NCBI RefSeq assembly: GCF_014282275.1
Contig: NZ_VFIA01000015.1
Coordinates: 62,001 to 126,000, forward strand
Length of the DNA stretch: 64,000 nucleotides
Origin: Spirosoma utsteinense
GTDB lineage: Bacteria; Bacteroidota; Bacteroidia; Cytophagales; Spirosomataceae
Direction: 5' to 3'
A model generated the notes under the pieces. That model had not been told where the DNA came from. It saw only the letters and a program-made list of their open reading frames with translations, and made no database searches. The position numbers were made by a program, and so were the translations under genes. Every line of letters starts with the position of its first letter. Position 1 is the stretch's first letter. Shown here one piece after another: positions 55,159-64,000 of this stretch.

Positions 55159-57606
55159 ATGCTCGAAAATTACATAAAGATCTCCCTGCGTAACCTTGCC
55201 CGAAGGCGGTTCTACGCGCTTGTGACCCTGCTTGGGCTAACGGTTGGGATTACGTTTCTGTTGCTGATTGCCAGCTACATTCAGGGCGAACTGGCCGTGA
55301 ACAAAACACTCCGGCATGCAAACCGGCAATACCTGCTTCAGAGCCGCTGGAAAGTGCCCGACATGGGCAGTGAGATGGGGTCGCCGGCACCTATGGGGCC
55401 AACGCTTAAGCAGCTGTACCCCAATCTGATAGCTGGCTATTACCGCACCTATGGCGTGACAACCATCGTATCCAGTGGGCAGAACCACTTTCGGGAGTCG
55501 ATGCAGATCGGTGACTCGACCTTGCTGTCTATGTTTGGTTTTCCACTGGCATACGGCGATCCAAAAACGGCGCTCAGTGAACCGAATACGGTAGTTATTA
55601 CAACCGCGTTGGCCCAAAAGTATTTTACTGAAACGAATGTGCTTCGGCGGCAACTGACCATACAAACGCCGGGTGCAGGCAAACAGGTTTTTACCATTAC
55701 GGGGGTATTGCGTGATCAGGATCAACCCGACAATAGCGTCACGCATTTATTCGAGCAGCGGGAGCAGTTGTTTGTTTCCATGCGAAACTTCGGCTACTTC
55801 TCCGACGCAAGCGGTCTGAACGCCTGGGAAAACCGGAGCATCATCACCTACCTGGAACTACAACCAGGCACTTCGGCAGAACAACTAAAGCAGCCCTTCG
55901 TCCAAACGCTGAAGACGCACGCACCCCCCGATATTCGGGCAAATTTACAGCCTTACCTGAGTCCGCTGAGTAGCTATCATCTGAAAGCGAACAAGGGTCT
56001 GGTCGAAAAAATGCTGCTGACGCTGTCCATTATCGCGTTGTTTATTCTGCTGATGGCCGTAGTTAATTTCGTCAATATCACTATCGGTATGTCGGCAACA
56101 CGGCTTCGGGAAATTGGCGTTCGGAAGGTATTGGGTGGCTTTCAGAAACAGGTGATTGCTCAGTTTCTGATCGAGGCCCTGTTATTAACCGCCGGTGCCA
56201 CCTTGCTGGCGTTGGGCTGTTACGAACTCGTTCGGTCAACGTTCGCTACGTTGCTGGATAAACCGGTACCGTCGCTGCTGGATTGGTCGCCCTATGCTTT
56301 TCTGGCTCTGGCGGGCCTGGTATTGATCATTGGTTTACTGGCGGGCAGTTATCCGGCTTTTGTGCTGTCGAGTATGCCTTCGGTAGAATCGCTTAAAGGA
56401 CGGGCCGCGTTCGGAAAGCTAGCGGCATCGTTGCAACAAGGAATTGGCTTTCGTCGGGCGTTGATCGTCTTTCAGTTCACGGTGGCCATTCTGGTGTTTG
56501 TGGGCGCAGTCGTTATCAATGGCCAGGTTACGTACTTTTTTAGTAAGAATCTAGGTTATCAAAAAGACCAGATATTGGCTATAAAGTCCGTTCCCCGCGA
56601 CTGGTCGCCTGCGGGTGTGCAACGAATGGAAGGCATACGAAACCAACTGGCGCGTATTTCGGGTGTGGATGGCGTGAGCCTGTCGTTCGAGATTCCGGAT
56701 GGTGCAAGCAGCGGGAGTGTCAGTCTGTTTGCGCAGGGACAGGACAGCACACAGTCCATCACGGCAAATTCAGTCACCACCGACGAACGGTATGCCCAAA
56801 CGTATGGGTTGACGCTGAAAGCAGGTCAGTTTTTCCATGCCAACGGTGGAAGTTATGACTCCCTGGCAGTCGTGTTGAACGAATCAGCAACGAAAGCACT
56901 GGGCTATGCCAGCCCGGAAAAGGCATTGGGGCAGCAGGTTCTGTTTCGTGGCGGCACCTTTCGAGTTGGTGGCGTCCTGACCGATTTTCACTTCGGCTCG
57001 CTGCGGGAAACCATCAGGCCACTGGTCTTCATTCCGGTCAGAAAAGACCCTATTTACCGGTATTTATCTATTAAAATTGCTCCCGGCAGGCAGGCAGGCG
57101 GAAGCTTACCCGAAACGGTAGCCGCCATTGGTGATGAGTGGGCGCGGTTGTTTCCCGATGCGCCCTTCGACTATTCGTTCATGGACGACACGCTCCAGAA
57201 GCTGTACAAAACCGAAATTCAGCTTCAACGGGCTTCCCGGCTGGCGACCACGCTGGCCCTGATCATCGTTTTGCTTGGCGTGTTGGGGCTAGTCTCGCTG
57301 AACGTGACCCACCGGACCAAAGAGATCGGGATTCGGAAAGTGCTGGGCTCCTCGACGTTCGGCATTGTCAATCTATTCATGACCGAATTTGCCCTCATCC
57401 TGGTGATTGCCAACGTCATTGCCTGGCCCGTAGCCTATTACCTGCTCAGCGACTGGCTAACTCAATTTGCCTACCGAACCGATTTGTCGTGGTGGCCTTT
57501 TGCGCTGGTAGCCATTTGTTTAGCGCTACTAACGGGATTGATCGTCAGTACGCAAACGATCAAAGCGGCCTTGGCGAATCCAGTGAAATCGTTGCGAAGT
57601 GAGTAG
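55159..57606 (+). CDS. FtsX/MacB-type ABC permease 3
   Basis: An 815-residue permease from ATG 55159 (MLENYIKISLRNLARRRFYA); an upstream in-frame ATG at 55102 adds a 19-residue non-family stretch. Same two-half layout; C-terminal HRTKEIGIRKVLGSSTFGIV and NPVKSLRSE. Its first membrane segment and periplasmic domains diverge from the other two. It lacks a recognisable Bacteroidota promoter in the short gap after the terminator. It should use the ATPase at 48890. The stop codon overlaps a GAGACG hairpin. Confidence 0.92.
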   Translation: MLENYIKISLRNLARRRFYALVTLLGLTVGITFLLLIASYIQGELAVNKTLRHANRQYLLQSRWKVPDMGSEMGSPAPMGPTLKQLYPNLIAGYYRTYGVTTIVSSGQNHFRESMQIGDSTLLSMFGFPLAYGDPKTALSEPNTVVITTALAQKYFTETNVLRRQLTIQTPGAGKQVFTITGVLRDQDQPDNSVTHLFEQREQLFVSMRNFGYFSDASGLNAWENRSIITYLELQPGTSAEQLKQPFVQTLKTHAPPDIRANLQPYLSPLSSYHLKANKGLVEKMLLTLSIIALFILLMAVVNFVNITIGMSATRLREIGVRKVLGGFQKQVIAQFLIEALLLTAGATLLALGCYELVRSTFATLLDKPVPSLLDWSPYAFLALAGLVLIIGLLAGSYPAFVLSSMPSVESLKGRAAFGKLAASLQQGIGFRRALIVFQFTVAILVFVGAVVINGQVTYFFSKNLGYQKDQILAIKSVPRDWSPAGVQRMEGIRNQLARISGVDGVSLSFEIPDGASSGSVSLFAQGQDSTQSITANSVTTDERYAQTYGLTLKAGQFFHANGGSYDSLAVVLNESATKALGYASPEKALGQQVLFRGGTFRVGGVLTDFHFGSLRETIRPLVFIPVRKDPIYRYLSIKIAPGRQAGGSLPETVAAIGDEWARLFPDAPFDYSFMDDTLQKLYKTEIQLQRASRLATTLALIIVLLGVLGLVSLNVTHRTKEIGIRKVLGSSTFGIVNLFMTEFALILVIANVIAWPVAYYLLSDWLTQFAYRTDLSWWPFALVAICLALLTGLIVSTQTIKAALANPVKSLRSE

Positions 57607-57630
57607 AGACGTAACCCTTTGCGTCTCCTG
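57605..57630. repeat. GAGACG-family hairpin copy 2
   Basis: GAGACGTAA and TTGCGTCTC pair (one wobble) around CCCT; it starts at the stop codon of permease 3. Compared with the minus-strand reading of the element at 33302, 20 of 22 core bases agree. No T run follows, so it is a weak terminator at best. Confidence 0.75.
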
Positions 57631-57635
57631 ACCAG

Positions 57636-58314
57636 ATGGCGGGGGATGTGTTTTACCTGGCCCTGAACTATAACCAGATCAACGGTACCTTCAACCGCTA
57701 CGAGTCGGGCGCGACCCCGGGGGCCCCATTGGCCGGATGCGGGGGCGCAACCGGGACTACTTCTTTGGCCGGGTGTACGCCTACGGCTACGACGGGGCGG
57801 GCCGCTTGAGTGGTTCGGAGTACACGGGCAACACGGGCGAGGACTACAAAGTGAGCAACCTCACTTACGAGTCGGACGCGACCCCGGAAGAGCGGCAACC
57901 TGCTGACCCTCAGGCGGGGCGTGAGCGGGGGCATCGACCAGTTAAGCTACAGCTACGGGTCGGGCAACAGCCTGTTGAGCGTGAGTGATGCGAGCGCTAA
58001 CACGGCGGGCTTTTCGGATGGCAACAAGAGTGGCAACGACTACACCTACTGGCCTGACGGGAGCCTGAAGAGTGATCTGAACCGAGGCATCAGCCAGATA
58101 CAATACAACCTCCTGAAGCTGCCCAGCCAGCTCAGTTTCAGTAGTGGCAAGGTAGTCACGATACGTTACGATGCCCAGGGCACCAAGCTCAGCATGAGCA
58201 GCACCGTAGCGGGAGCCACCACCCATCGGGACTACGTAGCGGGAGTGTACCAGTACCAGACCTTGCCGGACGCTGGCCGAGATCGCCCACGAGGAGGGGC
58301 GCTACCATTTTTAA
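57636..58314 (+). pseudogene. RHS/YD-repeat protein relic, frameshifted
   Basis: Three reading-frame segments together read like part of an RHS/YD-repeat protein of Bacteroidota: first DVFYLALNYNQINGTFNRYE, then GRVYAYGYDGAGRLSGSEYT and KVSNLTYESD, then NLLTLRRGVSGGIDQLSYSY, PSQLSFSSGKVVTIRYDAQG and HRDYVAGVYQYQTLPD, and finally LAEIAHEEGRYHF. Frame changes occur near 57730, 57890 and 58265, and no start or signal sequence is present. It is a degraded fragment; the rest of the gene is absent. RHS genes are often duplicated and recombined, so it is probably a leftover tip. It is higher in GC than the adjacent intergenic DNA. Confidence 0.8.
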
Positions 58315-58641
58315 ATGAGATACTCCCCTGAATTCGGGGTCGTCATTGGCGTGGCAGGGATTCAACAGCGAAATGTGAGTAGCTTCTCTATGATGTTTTA
58401 CCTCCCCTGGTAAACAGCAAATTATTCATGTAGATTTATGCCAGCGCTGCCATATGCTCTCTTGTCGGTCTTTTCATGCCATTGAGCGGACCATTATTGA
58501 GCATCTACTTGCCCTGCTTATACCCGGATTGGTTGGCTACTTCTGTCAGAATGCGCCAACTCCCTCTCAACGTACTATATAAATCAGTATCTGTTGCCGA
58601 CCCTCGGCTAACAGCGTTTTGTTATATCCACCCCTTCCTGT
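58315..58641. other. Intergenic region after the RHS relic
   Basis: About 330 bases without a supported gene. A short CCCC/GGGG inverted repeat around GAATTC lies near 58330. No promoter with both boxes was found before the gene at 58642. Confidence 0.4.
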
Positions 58642-59211
58642 ATGAAAGCAAACTACCTGCTTATTCCCCTGCTTGCCTGGGCCACGCTCTCTATTACGAC
58701 GGCACAGAACCGCCCGGCCCGATCCACCGGGGCTGTACTCGACCTGGGAATCCGACTGCAAAATTCCGTCAATCTATACGCCGAAAACGGTATCACGGCC
58801 CAGTACACGCACCCGAAACTGGCGTCGAAACGACTCTACATCGGTCTTAGCTACGTTACCTCCCGGCTGGGAACGGCCTTGAACTCGAACGCCATTAAAC
58901 AGGACAACTTCCTGGCGTCGGCTTCCTACTACTTCCGGCCGAACTGGCTGGTCCGGCCGGTTGCCAGGGTCAATGTAGGCTATTTTGCTGCCGATTATGG
59001 GAGCAGCCTATTCGATGTGTTGCCGAAGACATCCCTGCTGGCCTCGCCCGAATTTGGCCTGTGCTACTGCCCGAATTTTCCGCTTAAAATCAACGCGTCT
59101 ATCGGCTATAACGTCATTACGGGTGATGGCCTGACGGGCCCCGGCACGCTGTATCCCGTTTTCATACAGACCAGTGTTACCTGGAACATTCTCAAAAGCG
59201 CTAAAAACTGA
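58642..59211 (+). CDS. Small outer-membrane beta-barrel-like protein
   Basis: A 189-residue exported protein; signal peptide ends TTAQ (about residue 22). The remaining sequence alternates in short beta strands ending with aromatic residues (ASYYFRPNWLVRPVARVNVG, INASIGYNVITG and a terminal VTWNILK), typical of small outer-membrane barrels, though no family is recognised. It ends 1 bp before the hydrolase gene, so the pair is probably co-translated. Function unknown. Confidence 0.68.
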   Translation: MKANYLLIPLLAWATLSITTAQNRPARSTGAVLDLGIRLQNSVNLYAENGITAQYTHPKLASKRLYIGLSYVTSRLGTALNSNAIKQDNFLASASYYFRPNWLVRPVARVNVGYFAADYGSSLFDVLPKTSLLASPEFGLCYCPNFPLKINASIGYNVITGDGLTGPGTLYPVFIQTSVTWNILKSAKN

Positions 59212-59212
59212 T

Positions 59213-60145
59213 ATGAAAACAATCATCAGCCTGGTGGTTCTGGTCGTCGCCGGTCTGGCCTGCTCATCCGAACCAACCATTACCAAAGACATGCTGGACG
59301 GCGGTACGCTGTTCGACCCCTCGCTTTACAACCCCGGAAAATACCTGGTTTCAAAAGCCACGCCCAACCCTACTGCCGAGCAGGCACGAAAACCAGTTAT
59401 TATCGCCTGTCACGGCTACTCGGCGACAACGTTCGAGTGGGATGAATTCCGGACCTGGGCCAACGGCCGGACCGATTTTCAGCTGTCGCAGGTGCTGCTG
59501 GGTGGGCACGGTCGTAGTTACGAAGACTTTAAGAAGTCGACCTGGCAGGACTGGCAACTGGCGATCAAGGACGAGTATGAGCAACTGGTAAAGGCAGGGT
59601 ATACCAATATCAGCCTGCTAGGCTCGTCGACCAGTGGTGCGCTCCTGCTGGAACTCGTCAGTTCGGGTTATTTCAATAACCGGCTGGTGCCGCGTAATCT
59701 GTTGCTGGTCGACCCTATTGTCATTCCGTCCGACAAAACGCTATCGCTCATTGGTGTGGTTGGGCCTATGCTGGGCTATATTGAAACCGAGCAATCGGCC
59801 GAAGAAGACAAAGTATATTACCACTTCCGGCCGCAGGAGACGTTACAGCAACTGCAAAAACTGCTGACCGTTGTCCGTCAGGATCTGGAGAGCGGCATAA
59901 GGATACCGCCCGCCTGTACCCTGAAAGTGTATAAGTCGAAGAAAGACCCGACGGCCGATCCGGTGAGTGCGGTCCTGATTGATAAAGGCACGAAAACAGC
60001 CGACGGCAAACCGATTGATGTTGCGCTGATCGATTCAGATCTGCACGTGTATACCCGATTGACATTGCGGAGTCAGGTGACGCCCAAAGACCAGCAAAAC
60101 CAGACAGAAACCTTTGCCGACATTGTAGGCCGGGTAGTACGGTGA
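59213..60145 (+). CDS. Lipoprotein alpha/beta hydrolase
   Basis: A 310-residue lipoprotein from ATG 59213 (MKTIISLVVLVVAGLAC, Cys17); the frame opens earlier but would overlap the upstream gene. Alpha/beta hydrolase fold: oxyanion region CHGYSATTFEWDEF (67-78), nucleophile elbow LLGSSTSGALL (Ser139, a GxSxS variant), an acidic residue in VYKSKKDPTADP and a His in SDLHVYTRL near the end. Probably a periplasmic or surface esterase or lipase of unknown substrate. Co-transcribed with the small barrel protein. Confidence 0.8.
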   Translation: MKTIISLVVLVVAGLACSSEPTITKDMLDGGTLFDPSLYNPGKYLVSKATPNPTAEQARKPVIIACHGYSATTFEWDEFRTWANGRTDFQLSQVLLGGHGRSYEDFKKSTWQDWQLAIKDEYEQLVKAGYTNISLLGSSTSGALLLELVSSGYFNNRLVPRNLLLVDPIVIPSDKTLSLIGVVGPMLGYIETEQSAEEDKVYYHFRPQETLQQLQKLLTVVRQDLESGIRIPPACTLKVYKSKKDPTADPVSAVLIDKGTKTADGKPIDVALIDSDLHVYTRLTLRSQVTPKDQQNQTETFADIVGRVVR

Positions 60146-60367
60146 TTACACGGGTCAGTAAATTTTAAATTATTTTAATTACTTAACACAGCACCCGGAT
60201 TTTTAACAGAATGATGGAGTAGATTTTCATAAGAGACTGATTTTCTTGGCGCTATAAGCTTTTGCCAATCAGCTGCTTATTGTGAAATTGTTAAAAGTAA
60301 TTTTTGCTTTTGCTACGTAGTTCCTGGTCTGGTAATATCGCCCCTTAATCAATTAATCTGTCCCCGT

Positions 60368-63300
60368 ATGGCTTATATATACACGTCATCCCCACCCTTA
60401 AAATTTCTGATTTCCCTGAGCCTGCTGATCGTATCGATCGGGCAGGTAACCCCGTTGTTCGCCCGCGGGCCGATGGCAATAGGTCAAAAAACGGCCGATA
60501 TTACCGTTAGCGGACGGATTACCGATGCCGCGACCAACGAAGCGCTGGCGGGCTGTACGGTTGTGGTGAAGGGTACCCAGCGTGGTACTACTACCGATGC
60601 GAACGGTAATTTTCAGCTAACTGTCCCCACCGAAAACAGCGTACTGGTGTTCGGCTTTATTGGGTTCATTTCGCAGGAGATCGTCGTTGGAAACAGCAGC
60701 ACCATCAACGTAGCGCTCAAGGCAGCGGCCTCGGAGTTGAACCAGGTCGTTGTGATCGGATACGGCAGCACCACGAAAAAAGACATGACCGGCTCGGTGA
60801 AATCGGTCAAGAGCACCGAATTCAACCGGGGTGTGATCAACTCCCCCGAGCAACTCTTGCAGGGCAAAGTAGCCGGCGTAAACGTAACCGCCGTTAGCGG
60901 TGAGCCGGGTGCACGGCAAACGATTACCGTACGCGGCCCTGGTGGCGTTCGAACGGGCAGTACCCCCCTCTTCGTACTGGATGGTATTCCGCTCGACAAC
61001 TCGAGCACCGGTGGAGCGACCAACCCCCTCAACTTTCTGAATCCGCAGGATATTGAAGCCATGGACGTGTTGAAAGATGCGTCGGCAACGGCAATCTATG
61101 GTGCCCGCGGAGCCAACGGCGTCATTCTGATCACAACCAAAAAAGGAAAAGCCGGTTCCAACAACCTGACGCTTTCGACAAACCTGGGCATCTCCAATGT
61201 GGCGCGGCCTTTTCCGCTGTTCGGCGCCGACGAATACCGCCGGCAGGTGGCGGCTGCGGGTGGCGTTGTCGATGACCAGAAAGCGTCGACCGACTGGCAG
61301 CGTGAAATCAGCCGACAGGCCACGACGAGGGAATACAACCTGGGTTTTAGTGGCGGGGCCGATAAGCTGACGTTCTACGGATCGCTGGGTGTGCAAAATC
61401 AGGAGGGTGTCCTGAAAAACAGTAAGTTGAACCGCTATACCGGCCGTTTCAACGCGTCGCAGAAGTTTATGGACGACCGGCTGACGCTCGATGTCAACCT
61501 GACGGCGTCGCAAACGGTTAACGAACGGCCACCGATCGAGAATATCGTTGGAGCCGCTTTATCGGCCAACCCGACCTACCCCGCCTATGATGCCAGTGGC
61601 GTACCGGTTCGGTATCAGGCGTTCACCAATCCGCTTGTTTCCCTTCAGCTTCAGAAGGATATAACCACCATAAACCGGGTTGTTGCGAGCGTATCGCCCT
61701 CGTTCAAGATCACGAAGGATCTGGTATACAAACTCAACCTGGGTATCGACAATGCCACGTCGACCCGCGATCAGCAGTCGCTGGCCAGCACGGTGCCGCA
61801 GCAGGACGGGCGGCTCGAAAGTGCCTACGGGACCAATCGCAACGTGCTGATCGAGAATTACTTCACCTACAATCGGGGCTGGAACAACCACAACCTGACG
61901 GCCCTGGCGGGTCATTCCTACCAGAAATTCTATATTCAAAACCGGGGCTGGAGCATTAATAAATTTCCGATCACGCCCATTGAGCCAATCTATAATCCCG
62001 GTTTGGGGCAGGACCTGACGCTGGCTAATAATCGGCCCACCGGGGATGCGCTTGAGAACGAGTTGCAATCGTTTTTCTCGCGGGTCAACTACCAGTACCG
62101 AAACCGCTATCTGGTAACGGCTACGGTCCGGGCCGACGGGTCGAGCAAGTTCGGGGCTAACAACAAATACGGCGTTTTCCCCTCGTTCTCGGCTGGCTGG
62201 CGGCTTTCTGAAGAGTCGTTCCTGCAATCGGGGCCGTTCTCGGACCTGAAACTGAGGCTGGGCTGGGGCCAGACCGGGAACCAGGAAATTCCGTCCAAGA
62301 TCACCCAGGCCCTGTTTACGTCGAACGTTTCGGCTACGACCAGTTACCCGCTCGATGGTACGACAACCTACCCGGCCGGTACAACCTACACCCGGCTTGC
62401 CAACCCGGACATTCAGTGGGAGCTATCGAGTCAAACCGACCTGGGTCTGGATTTTGGCTTGTTCAACGGAGCGCTGACGGGTACGGTGGATCTGTTTCGC
62501 AAAGTGTCGGGCAAAATTCTGCTGGAAGTTATTCCATCCGACCCCATTCAGCCAGCCGCTACCTACTGGACGAATGTTCCCAACATGACCATTACCAACC
62601 AGGGACTTGAGCTGGATCTAAATTACCGTTACGTGAGCCAGGGTGGCTTTCGCTTCGATCTGGGCGGTAATATCACGTTCATTAAAAACGTAGTGAATAA
62701 TTCGCCCTACTCGGTGATCACGTCTGGATCGGCAACGGGATCGGGGCTGACCTCGGCCACGGTCAACGGCTACGTCAACGACCAGCCGATCGGTACGTTC
62801 TTCCTGCGCGAATACGTCGGTATTGATGAGAAAGGCGTGAGCAAGTACCGCGACCTCGACGGCGATGGGGTGGCAGGCACCGATAAAGACCGGATTGCCG
62901 CTGGCAGTGCGTTGCCAACGCGGCAGTTCAACATTAACGGAAACGTGGCCTACAAAGGGTTTGACCTGGCGGCCAATTTCAACGGTGTATCGGGCAACAA
63001 GATCTACGACAACACGGCCAATGCCTTTTTCTATAAGGCACGTCTGGTGAAAGGGCTGAACGGTCCCCTGGAAGCCATCGGCGAACCAAACGAGTCGATC
63101 AACAACTCGGCTCCGGTATCGACCCGATTCCTGAAAGATGGCGCTTTCTTCCGGCTGAACAACCTCACGCTGGGCTACAGCCTGGACCCCAAACGGATTG
63201 GTCTGAACCGGTGGATTACCGGCATCCGGCTATCGGCGACGGGCCAGAACCTGTTCGTCATCACCAAGTATAACGGGTTCGATCCGGAGGTCAACACCGA

Positions 63301-63394
63301 CCGGGCCGTCAACGGCATCTCGTCCTATGGTATCGACTACCTGAGCTATCCCAGGGCGCGCTCGTTTATATTTGGTTTGAACCTGACCTTCTAA
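60368..63394 (+). CDS. SusC/RagA family TonB-linked outer membrane protein (pair 5)
   Basis: A 1008-residue SusC importer with an unusual long N-terminus: the hydrophobic signal (residues about 12-33, ending LFARGP) is followed by PMAIGQKTADITVSGRITDA, where the regulatory domain begins (about 45-120). Plug (about 125-255) ends in YGARGANGVILITTKKG. The barrel ends FGLNLTF. Start MAYIYTSSPPLKF is the first in frame, but an internal Met is possible. It is followed after 63 bp by its SusD, cut by the window end. A weak promoter-like pair (TTTG 60309, TAATATCG 60333, 20 bp apart) lies upstream. Confidence 0.94.
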   Translation: MAYIYTSSPPLKFLISLSLLIVSIGQVTPLFARGPMAIGQKTADITVSGRITDAATNEALAGCTVVVKGTQRGTTTDANGNFQLTVPTENSVLVFGFIGFISQEIVVGNSSTINVALKAAASELNQVVVIGYGSTTKKDMTGSVKSVKSTEFNRGVINSPEQLLQGKVAGVNVTAVSGEPGARQTITVRGPGGVRTGSTPLFVLDGIPLDNSSTGGATNPLNFLNPQDIEAMDVLKDASATAIYGARGANGVILITTKKGKAGSNNLTLSTNLGISNVARPFPLFGADEYRRQVAAAGGVVDDQKASTDWQREISRQATTREYNLGFSGGADKLTFYGSLGVQNQEGVLKNSKLNRYTGRFNASQKFMDDRLTLDVNLTASQTVNERPPIENIVGAALSANPTYPAYDASGVPVRYQAFTNPLVSLQLQKDITTINRVVASVSPSFKITKDLVYKLNLGIDNATSTRDQQSLASTVPQQDGRLESAYGTNRNVLIENYFTYNRGWNNHNLTALAGHSYQKFYIQNRGWSINKFPITPIEPIYNPGLGQDLTLANNRPTGDALENELQSFFSRVNYQYRNRYLVTATVRADGSSKFGANNKYGVFPSFSAGWRLSEESFLQSGPFSDLKLRLGWGQTGNQEIPSKITQALFTSNVSATTSYPLDGTTTYPAGTTYTRLANPDIQWELSSQTDLGLDFGLFNGALTGTVDLFRKVSGKILLEVIPSDPIQPAATYWTNVPNMTITNQGLELDLNYRYVSQGGFRFDLGGNITFIKNVVNNSPYSVITSGSATGSGLTSATVNGYVNDQPIGTFFLREYVGIDEKGVSKYRDLDGDGVAGTDKDRIAAGSALPTRQFNINGNVAYKGFDLAANFNGVSGNKIYDNTANAFFYKARLVKGLNGPLEAIGEPNESINNSAPVSTRFLKDGAFFRLNNLTLGYSLDPKRIGLNRWITGIRLSATGQNLFVITKYNGFDPEVNTDRAVNGISSYGIDYLSYPRARSFIFGLNLTF

Positions 63395-63457
63395 AATAAG
63401 CTATGTAACGCGGGTTACCACAATGTCGGCAACCGGCGTTCTTCCCTCTCATTATTT

Positions 63458-64000
63458 ATGAAAAAGATAGTTATCTCAACCCTGTTACTTTCGGGTCTGC
63501 TGTTTCTGAACGGCTGTACGAACCTGGAGGAGAACGTACTGGACGAAGCGTCGGCTGCGGGCCTGACCGACAAACAGGCTGCCGACGGTAACCTGGCACC
63601 GGTATATGCTCGTTTGCCCGACCTGTTCACACACACCAACTACTTTACCATTCAGGAAATATCGACCGATGAAGCTATTCTGCCGTATCGGGGCGGCACC
63701 GACTGGGGCGACAACGGTATTTACACGGCCCTGCATCAGCATACGCCCACCAGCACCGACCCGAACATTCGGAATACCTGGTTAATACTGGCGCAGGGTA
63801 TTTCGCGCTCCATTACGGCTATCAATACCCTGCCAACCATCAACGACCCCAACGCGAAAACGTACATCGCTGAAGCGCGGGGTATGCGGGCGTATTACAA
63901 CATGATGATGCTCGACCTGTTTGGACTGGTATTCGCCAAAGACGACCCACAGGGCGTTTCGGAGGTCCTGCGGGGCACAGCAGCCCTGGAGTACGTGAAA
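63458..64000 (+). CDS. SusD/RagB family lipoprotein (pair 5), 3' cut by window
   Basis: 181 residues are visible with no stop. The signal peptide MKKIVISTLLLSGLLFLNGC gives lipidated Cys20. YIAEARGMRAYYNMMMLDLF is the characteristic SusD helical segment (AEARFLRAxYYFxLVxxFG). It follows SusC pair 5 by 63 bp. The C-terminal blocks and any further operon members lie outside the window, so the locus cannot be assigned to a substrate. Confidence 0.92.
   Translation, partial: MKKIVISTLLLSGLLFLNGCTNLEENVLDEASAAGLTDKQAADGNLAPVYARLPDLFTHTNYFTIQEISTDEAILPYRGGTDWGDNGIYTALHQHTPTSTDPNIRNTWLILAQGISRSITAINTLPTINDPNAKTYIAEARGMRAYYNMMMLDLFGLVFAKDDPQGVSEVLRGTAALEYVK

Noticed and set aside
1..64000. CRISPR array, prophage or insertion sequence
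   Set aside because: I found no regularly spaced repeats, transposase, capsid, terminase or integrase genes; repeats seen are inverted or short tandem.

Overview
The window looks like a chromosomal segment of a Cytophagales bacterium (Bacteroidota), most likely of the Spirosoma/Fibrella/Rudanella kind (Spirosomaceae). The reasons are five SusC/SusD outer-membrane nutrient-import pairs, a type IX secretion sorting domain, Bacteroidota-type promoters (TTTG, 19 bp, TAnnTTTG), a DUF2911 protein, MacB-like exporters with several permeases, and moderately GC-rich genes separated by AT-rich gaps. The genus is an inference, because no rRNA or marker gene is present.

Layout. 1-1.4 kb: end of a metallo-beta-lactamase-fold hydrolase and a patatin-like phospholipase. 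1.7-7.6 kb: SusC/SusD pair 1 plus a small lipoprotein. 7.7-8.9 kb: an unusual secreted protein joining a haem-c motif to a copper monooxygenase-like domain. 9.4-14.4 kb: SusC/SusD pair 2, whose promoter closely resembles that of pair 1. 14.7-23.2 kb: SusC/SusD pair 3, two lipoproteins and a T9SS-secreted M43 metalloprotease. 23.3-27.8 kb (minus strand): SusC/SusD pair 4, divergent from a secreted cyanophycinase-like peptidase (28-29 kb). 29-38 kb: OmpA-like protein, endonuclease III, DUF4468 protein, PhyH-like oxygenase, tRNA-Arg(CCT), HflX, MATE transporter, a RibD-C reductase and a Nif3-like protein. 38-45 kb: DUF2911 protein, sensor kinase, acyl-ACP desaturase, PlsC, rhamnose mutarotase, an SGNH esterase and a sigma-54 response regulator. 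45-57.6 kb: a GT39-like glycosyltransferase, then a tripartite ABC exporter operon (HlyD adaptor, one ATPase, three FtsX/MacB-type permeases) interrupted by two reverse-strand single genes. 57.6-58.3 kb: a frameshifted RHS/YD-repeat relic. 58.6-60.1 kb: a small predicted outer-membrane protein and a lipoprotein alpha/beta hydrolase. 60.4-64 kb: SusC/SusD pair 5, the SusD cut by the window end.

How it fits together. The four SusCD loci whose surroundings can be read carry no glycoside hydrolase or lyase. Their neighbours are a secreted metalloprotease and a secreted cyanophycinase-like enzyme, which suggests import of peptides or polyamides (RagAB-like) rather than glycans. The exporter operon is preceded by a textbook sigma-54 promoter (GG-N10-GC) with palindromic TGTCCG/CGGACA sites about 75 bp upstream. 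The NtrC-type regulator and NtrY-like kinase encoded nearby are the obvious candidates to control it. Three families of non-coding inverted repeats occur: long perfect palindromes with TTTGTCATG ends (19.3 and 37.9 kb), short GAGACG hairpins after genes (33.3 and 57.6 kb), and purine/pyrimidine arms around a four-helix-bundle gene (48.3-48.9 kb) with a gene-less version at 49.6 kb.
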